DNA of 64,000 bases, taken from Haloprofundus salinisoli (GTDB lineage: Archaea; Halobacteriota; Halobacteria; Halobacteriales; Haloferacaceae). Made by a program: the position numbers and the translations under genes. Location: assembly GCF_020097815.1 (NCBI RefSeq), contig NZ_CP083663.1, forward strand, positions 186,001-250,000. Reading direction: 5' to 3'. Shown here one piece after another: positions 51,772 through 60,043 of this stretch; positions within the stretch are counted from its first letter, which is position 1; each line of letters starts with the position of its first letter. The notes under the pieces were generated by a model, which had not been told where the DNA came from, did not search any database, and saw only the letters and a program-made list of their open reading frames with translations.

Positions 51772-52599
51772 ATGAGCGATAGAGCATTCGACTTCCTGAC
51801 ACGGAACGACAGACCCGAGAAGCCGCGCGAGCGCGGCATCACCGAGATCCGCGGCCCGTACTACGACCCGATGGGAAAACGAGAGTTGCGCGACATCCTC
51901 GAAACCGTCGGTCGGTACGTCGACATCTACAAGTTCTCCGGCGGGTCGTTCGCGCTGATGGACGAGGAACCGCTCCGGGCGCTCATCGACACCTGCCACG
52001 AGTTCGACGTGGAGGTGTCGACCGGCGGGTTCATCGAGCGGGTGCTCGTCCGCGACCAGGGACACGTCGGCGACTACCTCGCCGCCGCCGAGGAGTACGG
52101 TTTCGACATCGTCGAAATCTCCTCGGGATTTCTCGCCATCGACGCCGACGACCTGGTCGCACTGACCGAGCGCGTCCAGGAGTACGGCCTGAAGGCGAAA
52201 CCCGAGGTGAACGTCCAGTTCGGCGCGGGCGGCGCGTCGAGCGTCGAAGCGCTCGAAGAAGAGGGCGCAATCGACCCGCAGCAGGCCGTCGACGAGGCCA
52301 ACCGCCACCTCGACGCCGGCGCGTACAAGGTGATGGTCGAGTCCGAGGGCATCACCGAACGCGTCCGCGACTGGCGGACTGACGTGGCGTTCGCCATCGC
52401 CGAGGGCGTCGGCGTCGAAAACTGCGTCTTCGAGGCTGCCGACCCGCCGGTGTTCGAGTGGTACATCAAGAACTTCGGCCCGAACGTCAACCTGTTCGTC
52501 GACAACTCTCAGATCGTCGAACTGGAGTGCATGCGGTCGGGGCTGTGGGGAAAGAAGGGCACGTGGGGTCGCGTCGCCTCTTACGCCGGCGAGGAGTGA
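51772..52599 (+). CDS. Phosphosulfolactate synthase (ComA) homologue
   Basis: 275 residues, a TIM-barrel. KPRERGITEIRGPYYDPMGK, VDIYKFSGGSFALMDE, DIVEISSGFLAIDADDLV, KAKPEVNVQFGAGGAS and YKVMVESEGITE are the ComA pattern. In methanogens ComA adds sulfite to phosphoenolpyruvate in coenzyme M synthesis. Haloarchaea do not make methane, so the product here is likely sulfolactate or another sulfonate. It follows MmgE/PrpD. Gene symbol not assigned because the substrate is uncertain. Cytosolic, Mg-dependent. Confidence 0.85.
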   Translation: MSDRAFDFLTRNDRPEKPRERGITEIRGPYYDPMGKRELRDILETVGRYVDIYKFSGGSFALMDEEPLRALIDTCHEFDVEVSTGGFIERVLVRDQGHVGDYLAAAEEYGFDIVEISSGFLAIDADDLVALTERVQEYGLKAKPEVNVQFGAGGASSVEALEEEGAIDPQQAVDEANRHLDAGAYKVMVESEGITERVRDWRTDVAFAIAEGVGVENCVFEAADPPVFEWYIKNFGPNVNLFVDNSQIVELECMRSGLWGKKGTWGRVASYAGEE

Positions 52600-52654
52600 G
52601 TCGCCGCCGAAGAAGCGAGTCCCCGCCGACAGGCGCGAACTACCCGCTCGCTCG

Positions 52655-52849
52655 TCAGGCGACCCACCCGTCGCCGACGAGCCCGCCGACCAGTACCTCC
52701 CAGTCGTCGAACTCGACCGAACAGTGCGGACTCTGCGAGAGATGCGTCGGGAACGCCTCGACGCCGTCGTCGAGCGTCGACAGACAGAACGGACAGCGAG
52801 ACGGGTCTGCCCACGCGTGCGTGAGATACGAGATGTGCGGAGAGTACAC
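52655..52849 (-). CDS. Small zinc-finger protein (DUF7501-like)
   Basis: 64 residues from a GTG. RCPFCLSTLDDGVEAFPTHL then SQSPHCSVEFDDWEVLVG gives a C-x2-C and H-x5-C motif around a small fold. It resembles, from memory, haloarchaeal DUF7501. The ATG at 52860 opens a different frame, so GTG is preferred. A TATA-like TATAACT lies upstream on the reverse strand (52,876-52,886). Confidence 0.6.
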   Translation of the reverse strand: MYSPHISYLTHAWADPSRCPFCLSTLDDGVEAFPTHLSQSPHCSVEFDDWEVLVGGLVGDGWVA

Positions 52850-52934
52850 GATATCGACATGATACCCCCGGGGTAGTTATACTCCGACGGTTCGCATCGA
52901 AACGTTATACCGCCCGTGGCGACCCTCCTACAGC

Positions 52935-53360
52935 ATGAACTATCTCCCGTGGGCGCTTCTGGCGCTGGTGACGTACACGCTCGTCGCACCCCTGATGAAC
53001 TTCGCGACGACTGGCGACTCCGCGGTTCCGAGCAACGTTGCGACGCTGATGTCGAACACGATTCTCGTCTTCGTCACGCTCGGTCTCGTCGCGTTCACGA
53101 ACGAGAACGCGGTTAACTATCTCACCCATCCGAAGTCGCCATACATCTACGCCGCCGGCCTCTGTCTCTCCATCGGCATCCTCTCGTACTACCGCGCGCT
53201 CTCTCTGGGACAGGTGAGCGTCGTCACCCCCGTCTTCGGCATGTTTCTAGTGACGAGTTCGATGCTCGGAATCGTCTTCCTCGACGAGTCGTTCACCGCC
53301 CGGAAGGCCGCCGGTATCGTTCTCGCCGTCGTCGCCGTCTATCTCGTCTCCGTCGACTGA
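52935..53360 (+). CDS. EamA-family (single-domain DMT) transporter
   Basis: 141 residues. Five hydrophobic helices: MNYLPWALLALVTYTLVAPL, STILVFVTLGLVAF-type, PYIYAAGLCLSIGILSYYRA, VVTPVFGMFLVTSSMLGIVF and AAGIVLAVVAVYLVSVD. The last helices carry the EamA pattern PVFG...LDESFTARKAAGI. Usual EamA permeases have two such units; this half-size protein may dimerise. The substrate is unknown. Confidence 0.75.
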   Translation: MNYLPWALLALVTYTLVAPLMNFATTGDSAVPSNVATLMSNTILVFVTLGLVAFTNENAVNYLTHPKSPYIYAAGLCLSIGILSYYRALSLGQVSVVTPVFGMFLVTSSMLGIVFLDESFTARKAAGIVLAVVAVYLVSVD

Positions 53361-53424
53361 GTCGGACGTCCGTTCTCTGGCCTCGTCGAAACCGACCTAG
53401 CGACCGCCGTCTCGGGGGAATATG

Positions 53425-53444
53425 GATAGCTATCTAGATATCTA
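53425..53444. repeat. Two adjacent perfect 10-base palindromes
   Basis: GATAGCTATC (53,425-53,434) directly abuts TAGATATCTA (53,435-53,444) in an otherwise GC-rich convergent intergenic region. Possible bidirectional terminator or protein-binding site. Confidence 0.5.
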
Positions 53445-53551
53445 TACAGATTGGCTTAGCGAAACCCAGACCGAGGGGACTCTCGGTCCGAGCCGCCGAC
53501 CACCGTCGAAAAGTCCCGTGTGACCGATGAGCGGCCGCCGTGCTGTATCGG

Positions 53552-53983
53552 TTACGCTCTCGCGGTTTCGAGTGCGTTCCGCGCGTTCTCGATGGCTGCC
53601 TCGCGCTTTGCGGGGTACGCTTCGACTTTCGCGCGGAGCGTGATTCCCTCGCCGAGGCGGACTTCGTCTCTGAACGCCGCCTGCTTGTCGAGACGGACGA
53701 AAAACGAGCAGTTGTCGTCGACTCGGTCGTCCAACTCCGCGAGGAGGCGGTCGAGTTCGTCCAGTTCGCTCATCCGCGAGAGGACGTGTCTGAGGTCGTC
53801 GGCGTTCTCGACGCGCGCCGAGAGGACGACGATTCGGTCGCCGTGATACCCTTTGTTCTCGACGCGGTCGACCTCGAACCCCTCGGGGAGGAACGTCCGG
53901 AGCGCCTCCTCGACCCGTTTTTCGTCCTCGGTCGCGTAGCAGAAGCTCCGAACGTCGATGTAGTGAAACGGAACGCTGGCCAT
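53552..53983 (-). CDS. Predicted exosome-associated RNA-binding protein (COG1325-like)
   Basis: 143 residues. MASVPFHYIDVRSFCYATED and RIVVLSARVENADDLRHVLS fit the archaeal RNA-binding family predicted as an exosome accessory. The mixed alpha/beta fold with a conserved Asp-Glu rich helix (DELDRLLAELDDRVDDNCSF) is complete. It may assist RNA processing or degradation. The adjacent small SH3-like gene lies 31 bases upstream on the same strand. Confidence 0.78.
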   Translation of the reverse strand: MASVPFHYIDVRSFCYATEDEKRVEEALRTFLPEGFEVDRVENKGYHGDRIVVLSARVENADDLRHVLSRMSELDELDRLLAELDDRVDDNCSFFVRLDKQAAFRDEVRLGEGITLRAKVEAYPAKREAAIENARNALETARA

Positions 53984-54014
53984 GAACGGGATACTCGGGG
54001 GACCGAAAAAAGCC

Positions 54015-54215
54015 CTACTCCTCGTCGGTGTCGTCTTCGTCCGCCGCTTCCAGCGAGTCGGCGGAGACGCCCGTCTCCTGTCCGTCCTCGAAGCTCACCG
54101 TGTACGTCGCCTCGCCGAACATCGTCTCCATCACCTGCGTGACGGTGCCGATGTCGCCGTCGAACTCGCTGTGCTTGTCGTGGAATACGACGCGGTCGTC
54201 TTTTTCGAAGCTCAT
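54015..54215 (-). CDS. Small SH3/KOW-like protein
   Basis: 66 residues: MSFEKDDRVVFHDKHSEFDG, then IGTVTQVMETMFGEATYTVS, a short beta-barrel like a KOW or DUF1918-type domain, and an acidic tail. The pattern G-D-x-V-x-F-x-D-K... suggests RNA or protein binding. Function unknown. It is likely co-transcribed with the COG1325-like gene. Confidence 0.65.
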   Translation of the reverse strand: MSFEKDDRVVFHDKHSEFDGDIGTVTQVMETMFGEATYTVSFEDGQETGVSADSLEAADEDDTDEE

Positions 54216-54325
54216 ACACTCCGTTCCCGTCGGTGGCTAAAAAGAACGGTGGTTCGACGCCCCCCGGTCGGATATCGGCGTGCGGAATCGGCAGGTGTTT
54301 CCCCGACTGCGACACCTCCTGAGAC

Positions 54326-54532
54326 GTGTCTCTCGTCAGCGTCAGTTGCCCCACCTGCGGCGCGTCGGTGTACGTCTCGCTCCCCGCCGGTCGTCGATTC
54401 GTGACGGCCGAACCCGGAGAAGACGTCGGAGACGACGAAGCGCGGTCGGACCTTGAGACGACGACGGCGACGTGTTCGGCGTGCGACGGGTCGTTTCCAG
54501 TGGTTCACGGCGACCGTTCAAGAGTGAAGTAA
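54326..54532 (+). CDS. Small zinc-ribbon protein
   Basis: 68 residues from a GTG (VSLVSVSCPTCGASVYVSLP). C-P-T-C and CSACDG (C-x2-C twice) enclose an acidic middle (TAEPGEDVGDDEARSD), forming one zinc ribbon. The frame has no ATG start. Function unknown. The gap to 54,672 has nothing else I can support. Confidence 0.6.
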   Translation: MSLVSVSCPTCGASVYVSLPAGRRFVTAEPGEDVGDDEARSDLETTTATCSACDGSFPVVHGDRSRVK

Positions 54533-54671
54533 GGCCGTCACTCGAAGGAGTGATAGCGAACAGGCGGCCGCCGGGCGCGCTCTGCGGTCGGTCGGCCGCA
54601 CTCCCGCCTCGTTCGACCGCGGTCGGGTCTCACCCCACGGTTATCGGTGGCTCCCTCTTCGTATTTGAAGC

Positions 54672-55106
54672 TCAGGTGACGACAGCGTAGATGAACAGAA
54701 ACCCGAAGTAGAGGACGACGAGTGCGCCGAGCGAGACGAGGCGGAACCGCTTGAGGTCGGCTTCCTCGTCCGCGTGGGCGTCGCGGTACGCCTCGCGTTC
54801 GGCCTCCGAGAGCGCGTCGACGTGGTTCAGTCCGCGGTGGAGCGCGAGATGTCGCTCCTCGACGAACGGGTCGCCGCAGTGGCGACAGCGGAAGGCCGCC
54901 TCGTCGTCGCCGGCGCGTCGCTGATTCGCCGCGTGGGCGGAGACACCGGCGGACTGTCGGTGATTTTGGTGTTGGGTTCGTGTTCCGTTCGCGCCGTCGT
55001 CGCTAACCGGTGACTCAGTCTTCGGCGCGTCGGTGCCGTCGGTGCCATCAGTGCCGTCGCTGTCGTCGGTACGGTCGGTTCGCGGTGTCGAGTTCGAGTC
55101 GGTCAT
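54672..55106 (-). CDS. C2H2 zinc-finger membrane-anchored protein
   Basis: 144 residues. A long polar Ser/Thr/Asp-rich N-terminus (about 1-72), then FRCRHCGDPFVEERHLALHR with GLNHVDAL: a classical C2H2 finger (C-x2-C-x12-H-x4-H). A C-terminal helix (LVSLGALVVLYFGFLFIYAV) anchors it. It overlaps the upstream polytopic protein by four bases (ATGA), so they are coupled. A membrane-bound zinc finger next to a membrane protein suggests a regulatory or assembly function (inference). Confidence 0.75.
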   Translation of the reverse strand: MTDSNSTPRTDRTDDSDGTDGTDGTDAPKTESPVSDDGANGTRTQHQNHRQSAGVSAHAANQRRAGDDEAAFRCRHCGDPFVEERHLALHRGLNHVDALSEAEREAYRDAHADEEADLKRFRLVSLGALVVLYFGFLFIYAVVT

Positions 55107-56557
55107 ATGTAGGGGGGCGTCGCGGGCGGTTCGCTGACGATCCAGAGGCTGACCATCGTGTACAGCACCATCACGACGGTGACGCCGTATTGGCTGTGGA
55201 TGGCTTGGAGGCGGTCGGGAAACAGTTCGTACGCCGCCGCGTGAGCGACCCAGACAGCGATGAGGTGTCCCAGCAGGACGAAGAACAGTTCGAGGCCGCC
55301 GAACCACGACGGCAACGCCGCCAGCGTGAGCGGGTTCTGCGGCGGCGAGAGCGTCGACAGCGTCACAAGGTCGACGAGCGTCGAGCCGCCGACGTCGAGA
55401 AGTGTGGGCGACAGCGACAGCATCACGCCGAGATTGTGCGCGAGGTGGTAGCCCGCCGCGATGGCGAGCAGCGACGGCGCGAACCGCTCGGCGAGGTACT
55501 CGGTGGTGTAGTACGTCTCGGCGTAGCGCCGGGCGAGTCGCGCCGACCACCAGTAGACGCGGAGAAAGAGGAGAAATCCGAGCAGGTAGACGAGCAGATA
55601 ACCGAGAAGCGGCGGCGTCCCGAGACCGACGAGTTCGATGACGAACCACGCCCAGAGGTTCGTCCCGACGAAGCCGTCGTACGTAGTGACGTAGACGACG
55701 GCGACGACGAACGCCACCTGGTCGCGGCCGACGACCAGCCCCGCCTCCGAGAGGCCCGCTCCCGGCAGGCGAAACCGGAGTCCCTCCTCGGTTCGGTCGA
55801 GCGGTGCGGCGTGGCCGTAGAACTCGAACGTCCGCGAGATGGGATCGACCGCGCCGAACCACCGGTCGGGTCCGAAGACGACGCTTCCGAGGAGCGTCAC
55901 GCCGGTGTAGGCGACGATGACCGCCGCGAGCGCCCGCGGCTCGTCGCCGATGGGCGCGACGACTTCTACGAAGATGAGCGTCAACAGGCCGGCGACGGCG
56001 GGCCACGCGCCGTACCGCTCGGGTAGTTCGCGGTCGAACGAGGGGAGCAGTTCGGCGAGCGCGCGAAACGGGTTCAGCGTCGGCCAGGTGTTGCCGACGA
56101 GGTAGACGGAGGCGACGTAGCCGCCCCACCAGCCGACCCAGACGACGAGAATCGCGAGGTTCCGGAGTTGCGTGTCCGGGCCGACGAAGCCGACGTACAC
56201 CGTGAGGACGAGCACGCCGACGCCGACGAGTCGCCCCGCCAAGCGGAGGAGACGCCCCGGCGACGGGAGCGTCCCGCCCCAGTCGTGAATCGAGCGGATG
56301 AAGCGGCGGTCGGTGACGAAACTGGCGAGCAGAAACGACGCGCCCACGGCCCCGCCGCCGGTGAGCAGAAAGAGCCACGTCGGAATCTCCAGCGTCCCCG
56401 GCGCGGCGCTGCGGACCGCCCCCGCGTGAGCGGCGGCGACGCCGGCGGCGGCGACGATCGCGCAGAGCCAGAGGGCGATGACGGCGGCGGACGCCGCGAG
56501 TCGATACGCGGTCGGTGGGCCGTCGCGGCGACCGACCGAGCGGGGACGTGGAGCCAT
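55103..56557 (-). CDS. Large polytopic membrane protein, function unknown
   Basis: 484 residues and about eleven to twelve helices. Conserved-looking segments include VYLVGNTWPTLNPFRALAEL, GPDRWFGAVDPISRTFEFYG and YHLAHNLGVMLSLSPTLLD; a His is in SIHDWGG and another in AGYHLAHN. It lies divergent from cytochrome oxidase subunit III, 136 bases away, and overlaps the zinc-finger gene. I recall similar proteins next to oxidase genes in haloarchaea but not a function. It could assist oxidase or heme handling. Confidence 0.65.
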   Translation of the reverse strand: MAPRPRSVGRRDGPPTAYRLAASAAVIALWLCAIVAAAGVAAAHAGAVRSAAPGTLEIPTWLFLLTGGGAVGASFLLASFVTDRRFIRSIHDWGGTLPSPGRLLRLAGRLVGVGVLVLTVYVGFVGPDTQLRNLAILVVWVGWWGGYVASVYLVGNTWPTLNPFRALAELLPSFDRELPERYGAWPAVAGLLTLIFVEVVAPIGDEPRALAAVIVAYTGVTLLGSVVFGPDRWFGAVDPISRTFEFYGHAAPLDRTEEGLRFRLPGAGLSEAGLVVGRDQVAFVVAVVYVTTYDGFVGTNLWAWFVIELVGLGTPPLLGYLLVYLLGFLLFLRVYWWSARLARRYAETYYTTEYLAERFAPSLLAIAAGYHLAHNLGVMLSLSPTLLDVGGSTLVDLVTLSTLSPPQNPLTLAALPSWFGGLELFFVLLGHLIAVWVAHAAAYELFPDRLQAIHSQYGVTVVMVLYTMVSLWIVSEPPATPPYI

Positions 56558-56661
56558 CGCCGAAGATAGGGCGAGTCACCACGAGTAAGTTGCGACTTCG
56601 CGCCACTTGTCGATGGTCGAACCAACCGTAGGCGGCCGCCGCGTGCGGCGCAAGTAGGGAG

Positions 56662-56669
56662 GTTTTTTA
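56662..56669 (+). promoter_or_regulatory. TATA-like box of coxC
   Basis: GTTTTTTA is centred about 29 bases before the ATG at 56694, favouring this start over the GTG at 56670. Confidence 0.5.
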
Positions 56670-56693
56670 GTGGACCGACAGCAACTCACGGGC

Positions 56694-57551
56694 ATGAGTA
56701 CGCAAGAATCACACGAGGACCACGGGCACCACCTCCCGGCCGTCGAGGACTGGCCGCGAGGGTTCGGCGAGGCGTCGTGGTGGCCGTTCGTCACCGCTAT
56801 CGGGGGCGCAGGGCTGTACGTCGGCGCGGCGCTGTACATCATCGCGTCGGGCAACCCCGACCTGCTGCCGGCGATCGCCGGTCCGGCCGTCTTCGTCGGC
56901 AGCGTCGGCCTGTTCCTCGTCGGCATCTACGGTTGGGTGTACCACGCCTTCGTGAGCCACTTCTGGTCGCGCGACACGAGCGCGAACGGGTCGCTCGCGC
57001 TGAAGTGGGGGATGGTCGCGTTCCTCGGCTCCGAACTGGCGACGTTCGGCGCGGTGTTCACGTACTACTTCTTCATCCGCGCGGGGACGTGGCCGCCCCA
57101 GGAGCTCCCACACCTGCTCAGTTCACTCGTGCTGGCGAACACGGCGCTGCTCGTCGCGTCGAGTTTCACGCTCCACTGGGCGCACGTCGCCATCCGCCGC
57201 GAGAACCGCCGTCAGTTCATCCTCGGCCTCGTCGTGACGCTCATCCTCGGCGTGGTGTTCATCGGCGGACAGGTGCTGGAGTACTACGAGTTCATCCAGA
57301 ACGAGGGCTTCACGCTCACGAGCGGTATCTTCGCCAGCGCGTTCTTCGGTCTCACCGGCCTCCACGGCCTGCACGTGAGCCTCGGCGCGGTGCTTCTCGG
57401 CATCGTGTTCGTCCGGGCGCTCGCCGGGCAGTACTCCGCCGACCGCCACGTCTCGGTCAGCACCGCCTCGATGTACTGGCACTTCGTCGACATCGTCTGG
57501 ATCTTCCTCGTCGTCGTGCTGTACGCCGGTGCCGTCGTCGGCGGCGCGTAA
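56694..57551 (+). CDS. coxC: Cytochrome c oxidase subunit III (heme-copper oxidase)
   Basis: 285 residues, seven helices. MVAFLGSELATFGAVFTYYF and FFGLTGLHGLHVSLGAVLLG are CoxC signatures; RAGTWPP and YWHFVDIVWIFLVVVLYA finish the pattern. An N-terminal His-rich stretch (HEDHGHHLP) precedes helix 1. It is the third subunit of an aa3- or ba3-type oxidase in the membrane; subunits I and II are not in the window. The TATA box and the start fit a leaderless gene. Confidence 0.92.
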   Translation: MSTQESHEDHGHHLPAVEDWPRGFGEASWWPFVTAIGGAGLYVGAALYIIASGNPDLLPAIAGPAVFVGSVGLFLVGIYGWVYHAFVSHFWSRDTSANGSLALKWGMVAFLGSELATFGAVFTYYFFIRAGTWPPQELPHLLSSLVLANTALLVASSFTLHWAHVAIRRENRRQFILGLVVTLILGVVFIGGQVLEYYEFIQNEGFTLTSGIFASAFFGLTGLHGLHVSLGAVLLGIVFVRALAGQYSADRHVSVSTASMYWHFVDIVWIFLVVVLYAGAVVGGA

Positions 57552-57572
57552 TCACTGACGAACGCCGACCCG

Positions 57573-57579
57573 CGTTTTT
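57573..57579 (+). terminator. Possible T-tract terminator after coxC
   Basis: A TTTTT run about 22 bases after the coxC stop. Confidence 0.3.
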
Positions 57580-57661
57580 CGCCCGTCTCGCTCCCGAGCG
57601 ACGGCGTCACGTGACGGTCACGGTACGCCTCCGTCGGCCTTCGCCGTTCCGAGTGCCTTCG

Positions 57662-57691
57662 TTTTTAAGCGCCCGTCGCGCAAACGACGGG
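57662..57691. promoter_or_regulatory. TATA box and inverted repeat before the TrkA-type channel
   Basis: TTTTTAAG (57,662-57,669) is 30 bases before the ATG at 57695. Between it and the expected transcription start lies a perfect 7-base inverted repeat, CCCGTCG (57,672-57,678) and CGACGGG (57,685-57,691), with a 6-base spacer. The position fits an operator or a very short 5' hairpin. Confidence 0.5.
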
Positions 57692-57694
57692 TAG

Positions 57695-59323
57695 ATGCCT
57701 GATTCGAGACGTCGGGTGGTGATTTTCACCGTCGCCGCGATAGCCGTGATGTTCGCGTACGCGTTCGCCTACCAGTACGCGATGGCGACGTACGAGGGCG
57801 TACAGATGGGGTACGTCCGGGCGCTGGCCATCGTCGTCGAGACGTTCACCACGACCGGCTACGGCGAGGACGCCACCATGTGGTCGTCGACTCCCGTGTT
57901 GTTGCTGGTGATGGCGATGCAGGCGACGGGCGTCGGCCTCCTGTTCACGACGCTGCCGCTGTTCGTCGTACCGTTGGTCGAAGAGGCGCTGGCGACGGCC
58001 CCGCCGACCGAAGTCGACCTATCGGGCCACGTCGTCATCTGCGAGTTCACGCCGCGCGGCGAGACGCTCATCGACGAACTCGAGTCGCGAGGCGTTCCGT
58101 CCGTCGTCGTCGTCGGCGACAGAGAGCGAGCCGAGCAACTGTACGAAGAGGGGCACACGATCGTCCACGGCGACCCCGAGGAACTCGACACGCTCGAGGC
58201 GGCCTCCGTAGACGACGCGCTGGCGCTCGTCGCCGACGCCGACGACGAGACGAACGCGAGCATCGTCCTCTCGGCGAAGGAGCTCCGAGACGACGTGCGC
58301 GTGGTGAGCGTCGTCGAGAACGACGAGGTAGCCGACTACCACCGCTACGCGGGCGCAGACGCCGTCCTCTCGCCGCGGCACGTCCTCGGCGAGAGCCTCG
58401 CCGGGAAAGTGACGACGGCCGTCACGACGGAGATGGCCGACGCCATCGTCGTCGGCGAGGAGTTCGGGGTGGCGGAACTCATCGTCCAGCGCGACTCGGA
58501 GCTGGTCGGCCAGACGGTCGCCGAGAGCGAAATCGGCGTCCGGACCGGCGTCAACGTCATCGGCGCGTGGTTCCGCGGCGAGTTCGTCAGTCCGCCGTCG
58601 CCGGACGCCGTCATCGACGAACACACCGTGTTGCTCGTCGCCGGTATCGAACGTCAGCTGTCGGCGCTGAAGGAGCTCACGCTGTCGGAGTCGCGCCGAC
58701 ACCGACGCGGCCAGGTACTCGTCGTCGGACGCGGCGCGGTCGGCGCGACGGTGTCGTCCGCGCTGGCGAAAGCCGACGTGCCGTACGTCGTCGTCGACAA
58801 GGAGGAGAAACCCGGCGTCGACGTGGTCGGCGACATCACCGACCGCGAAACGCTCGAAGCGGCTAACGTTCACGAGGCGAGGAGCATCGTGCTCGCGCTG
58901 AACAGCGACACGACGACCATCTTCGCGACGCTCGCGGTGAAGCAGATCGCCCCGGACGTAGAGGTTATCGCCCGGGCGAACGAGACGGGGAGCGTCGGCA
59001 AGCTCTACCGCGCCGGTGCCGAGTACGTCCTCTCGCTCTCGACGGTGAGCGGACGGATGCTCGCCTCGAATCTCCTCGACGAGGAAGTCATCGCGCCGGA
59101 CACGCAGATAGACGTGGTCCGGACGCGCGCGCCGCGGCTGGCCGGGCAGACGCTGGCGGAGGCGGACGTTCGAGCGCGGACGAACTGTACCGTCGTCGCC
59201 GTCGAACGAGACGGCGAGTTGCTGACGGATCTCGGCGCGCAGTTCCACGTCCGCGAGGGCGACGGACTCGTCATCGCGGGCCTCGACGAGGATGTCAACC
59301 GGTTCAGCGAACTGCTCGGCTAG
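57695..59323 (+). CDS. TrkA-type potassium channel (pore plus two RCK units)
   Basis: 542 residues. Two or three helices (about 5-95) flank the pore loop VETFTTTGYGEDATMW, in which TTTGYGE is a K+ selectivity filter. Two TrkA-N/TrkA-C units follow (about 105-320 and 335-542), with nucleotide-binding VVICEFTPRGETLID and VLVVGRGAVGATVSSA. The channel may be gated by NAD(H), ADP or ATP. Halophiles keep high internal K+, so this is central. An inverted repeat directly before the start suggests regulation. Confidence 0.9.
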   Translation: MPDSRRRVVIFTVAAIAVMFAYAFAYQYAMATYEGVQMGYVRALAIVVETFTTTGYGEDATMWSSTPVLLLVMAMQATGVGLLFTTLPLFVVPLVEEALATAPPTEVDLSGHVVICEFTPRGETLIDELESRGVPSVVVVGDRERAEQLYEEGHTIVHGDPEELDTLEAASVDDALALVADADDETNASIVLSAKELRDDVRVVSVVENDEVADYHRYAGADAVLSPRHVLGESLAGKVTTAVTTEMADAIVVGEEFGVAELIVQRDSELVGQTVAESEIGVRTGVNVIGAWFRGEFVSPPSPDAVIDEHTVLLVAGIERQLSALKELTLSESRRHRRGQVLVVGRGAVGATVSSALAKADVPYVVVDKEEKPGVDVVGDITDRETLEAANVHEARSIVLALNSDTTTIFATLAVKQIAPDVEVIARANETGSVGKLYRAGAEYVLSLSTVSGRMLASNLLDEEVIAPDTQIDVVRTRAPRLAGQTLAEADVRARTNCTVVAVERDGELLTDLGAQFHVREGDGLVIAGLDEDVNRFSELLG

Positions 59324-59336
59324 TCGAGGGGGACTG

Positions 59337-59963
59337 TCAGCGACGCTCGGCGCGCGTCCCCCGCCGATGCGACCCGACCGACTCCGTGGCGACCGGACTC
59401 AGCGCCAGCACCCACGCGGCGAGCATCACCGCACCGACAGTCTCGGGCAGCGCGAGGCCCGGCCCCGGAAACCGCCCGGCGGCCCACGCTGCCCACGAGA
59501 GCAGGTGGGCGACGGCGAGCGCCAGCGAGAGTCGACCGGTCCTCGCGCGTCGGCGGACGACGCCGTCCGCGCCGAGCGTCGCCGTCAGAAGCAGGTAGAA
59601 CGCCACCGCGACCGGAAAGTGCGGCGGCGTCTCCATCGGGAAGACGCCGACGAGACCCATCGCGACAGCGGTGAGCGCGAAGAGGGCGGCGACGAGACGG
59701 GCGGCGTGCGTCGTCGCCGCGGCCCACAGCGGAACCGCGTACGGGAGTGCCAACAGCGCGCCGAGAATCAAGCCGCCGTTGAACAGAAGCGCCGTCGCCG
59801 GGTCGACGCCGAGTTCCGAGAGCGCGTCGCGCGGCCACGAGAACCACGCGGCGACCGCCGCCGCCGTCAGAATCGACCCGAGCGTGACGACGGGAGCGAC
59901 TCGACCGGTCCGGCGCGCGAGTTCGACGCGTTGCATCGTCGGGTATCGAGACGAAGCGACCAT
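59337..59963 (-). CDS. DUF998 family membrane protein
   Basis: 208 residues with seven hydrophobic helices. RVAPVVTLGSILTAAAVAAW, SELGVDPATALLFNGGLILG and ALTAVAMGLVGVFPM are the DUF998 pattern. Function unknown. The ATG at 59963 (MVASSRYPT) is given as start; an ATG at 59936 (MQRVELARRTGRV) is equally possible because the TATA-like element fits neither perfectly. Divergent from the DUF488 gene. Confidence 0.75.
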   Translation of the reverse strand: MVASSRYPTMQRVELARRTGRVAPVVTLGSILTAAAVAAWFSWPRDALSELGVDPATALLFNGGLILGALLALPYAVPLWAAATTHAARLVAALFALTAVAMGLVGVFPMETPPHFPVAVAFYLLLTATLGADGVVRRRARTGRLSLALAVAHLLSWAAWAAGRFPGPGLALPETVGAVMLAAWVLALSPVATESVGSHRRGTRAERR

Positions 59964-60043
59964 AGTGGTTGCGTATTTGACTTGTTCGGTCCAGTCGTCG
60001 AACCGCCGAAACAGTTCTGTTCCGCGAGCGAGGAGTTGTTGGT

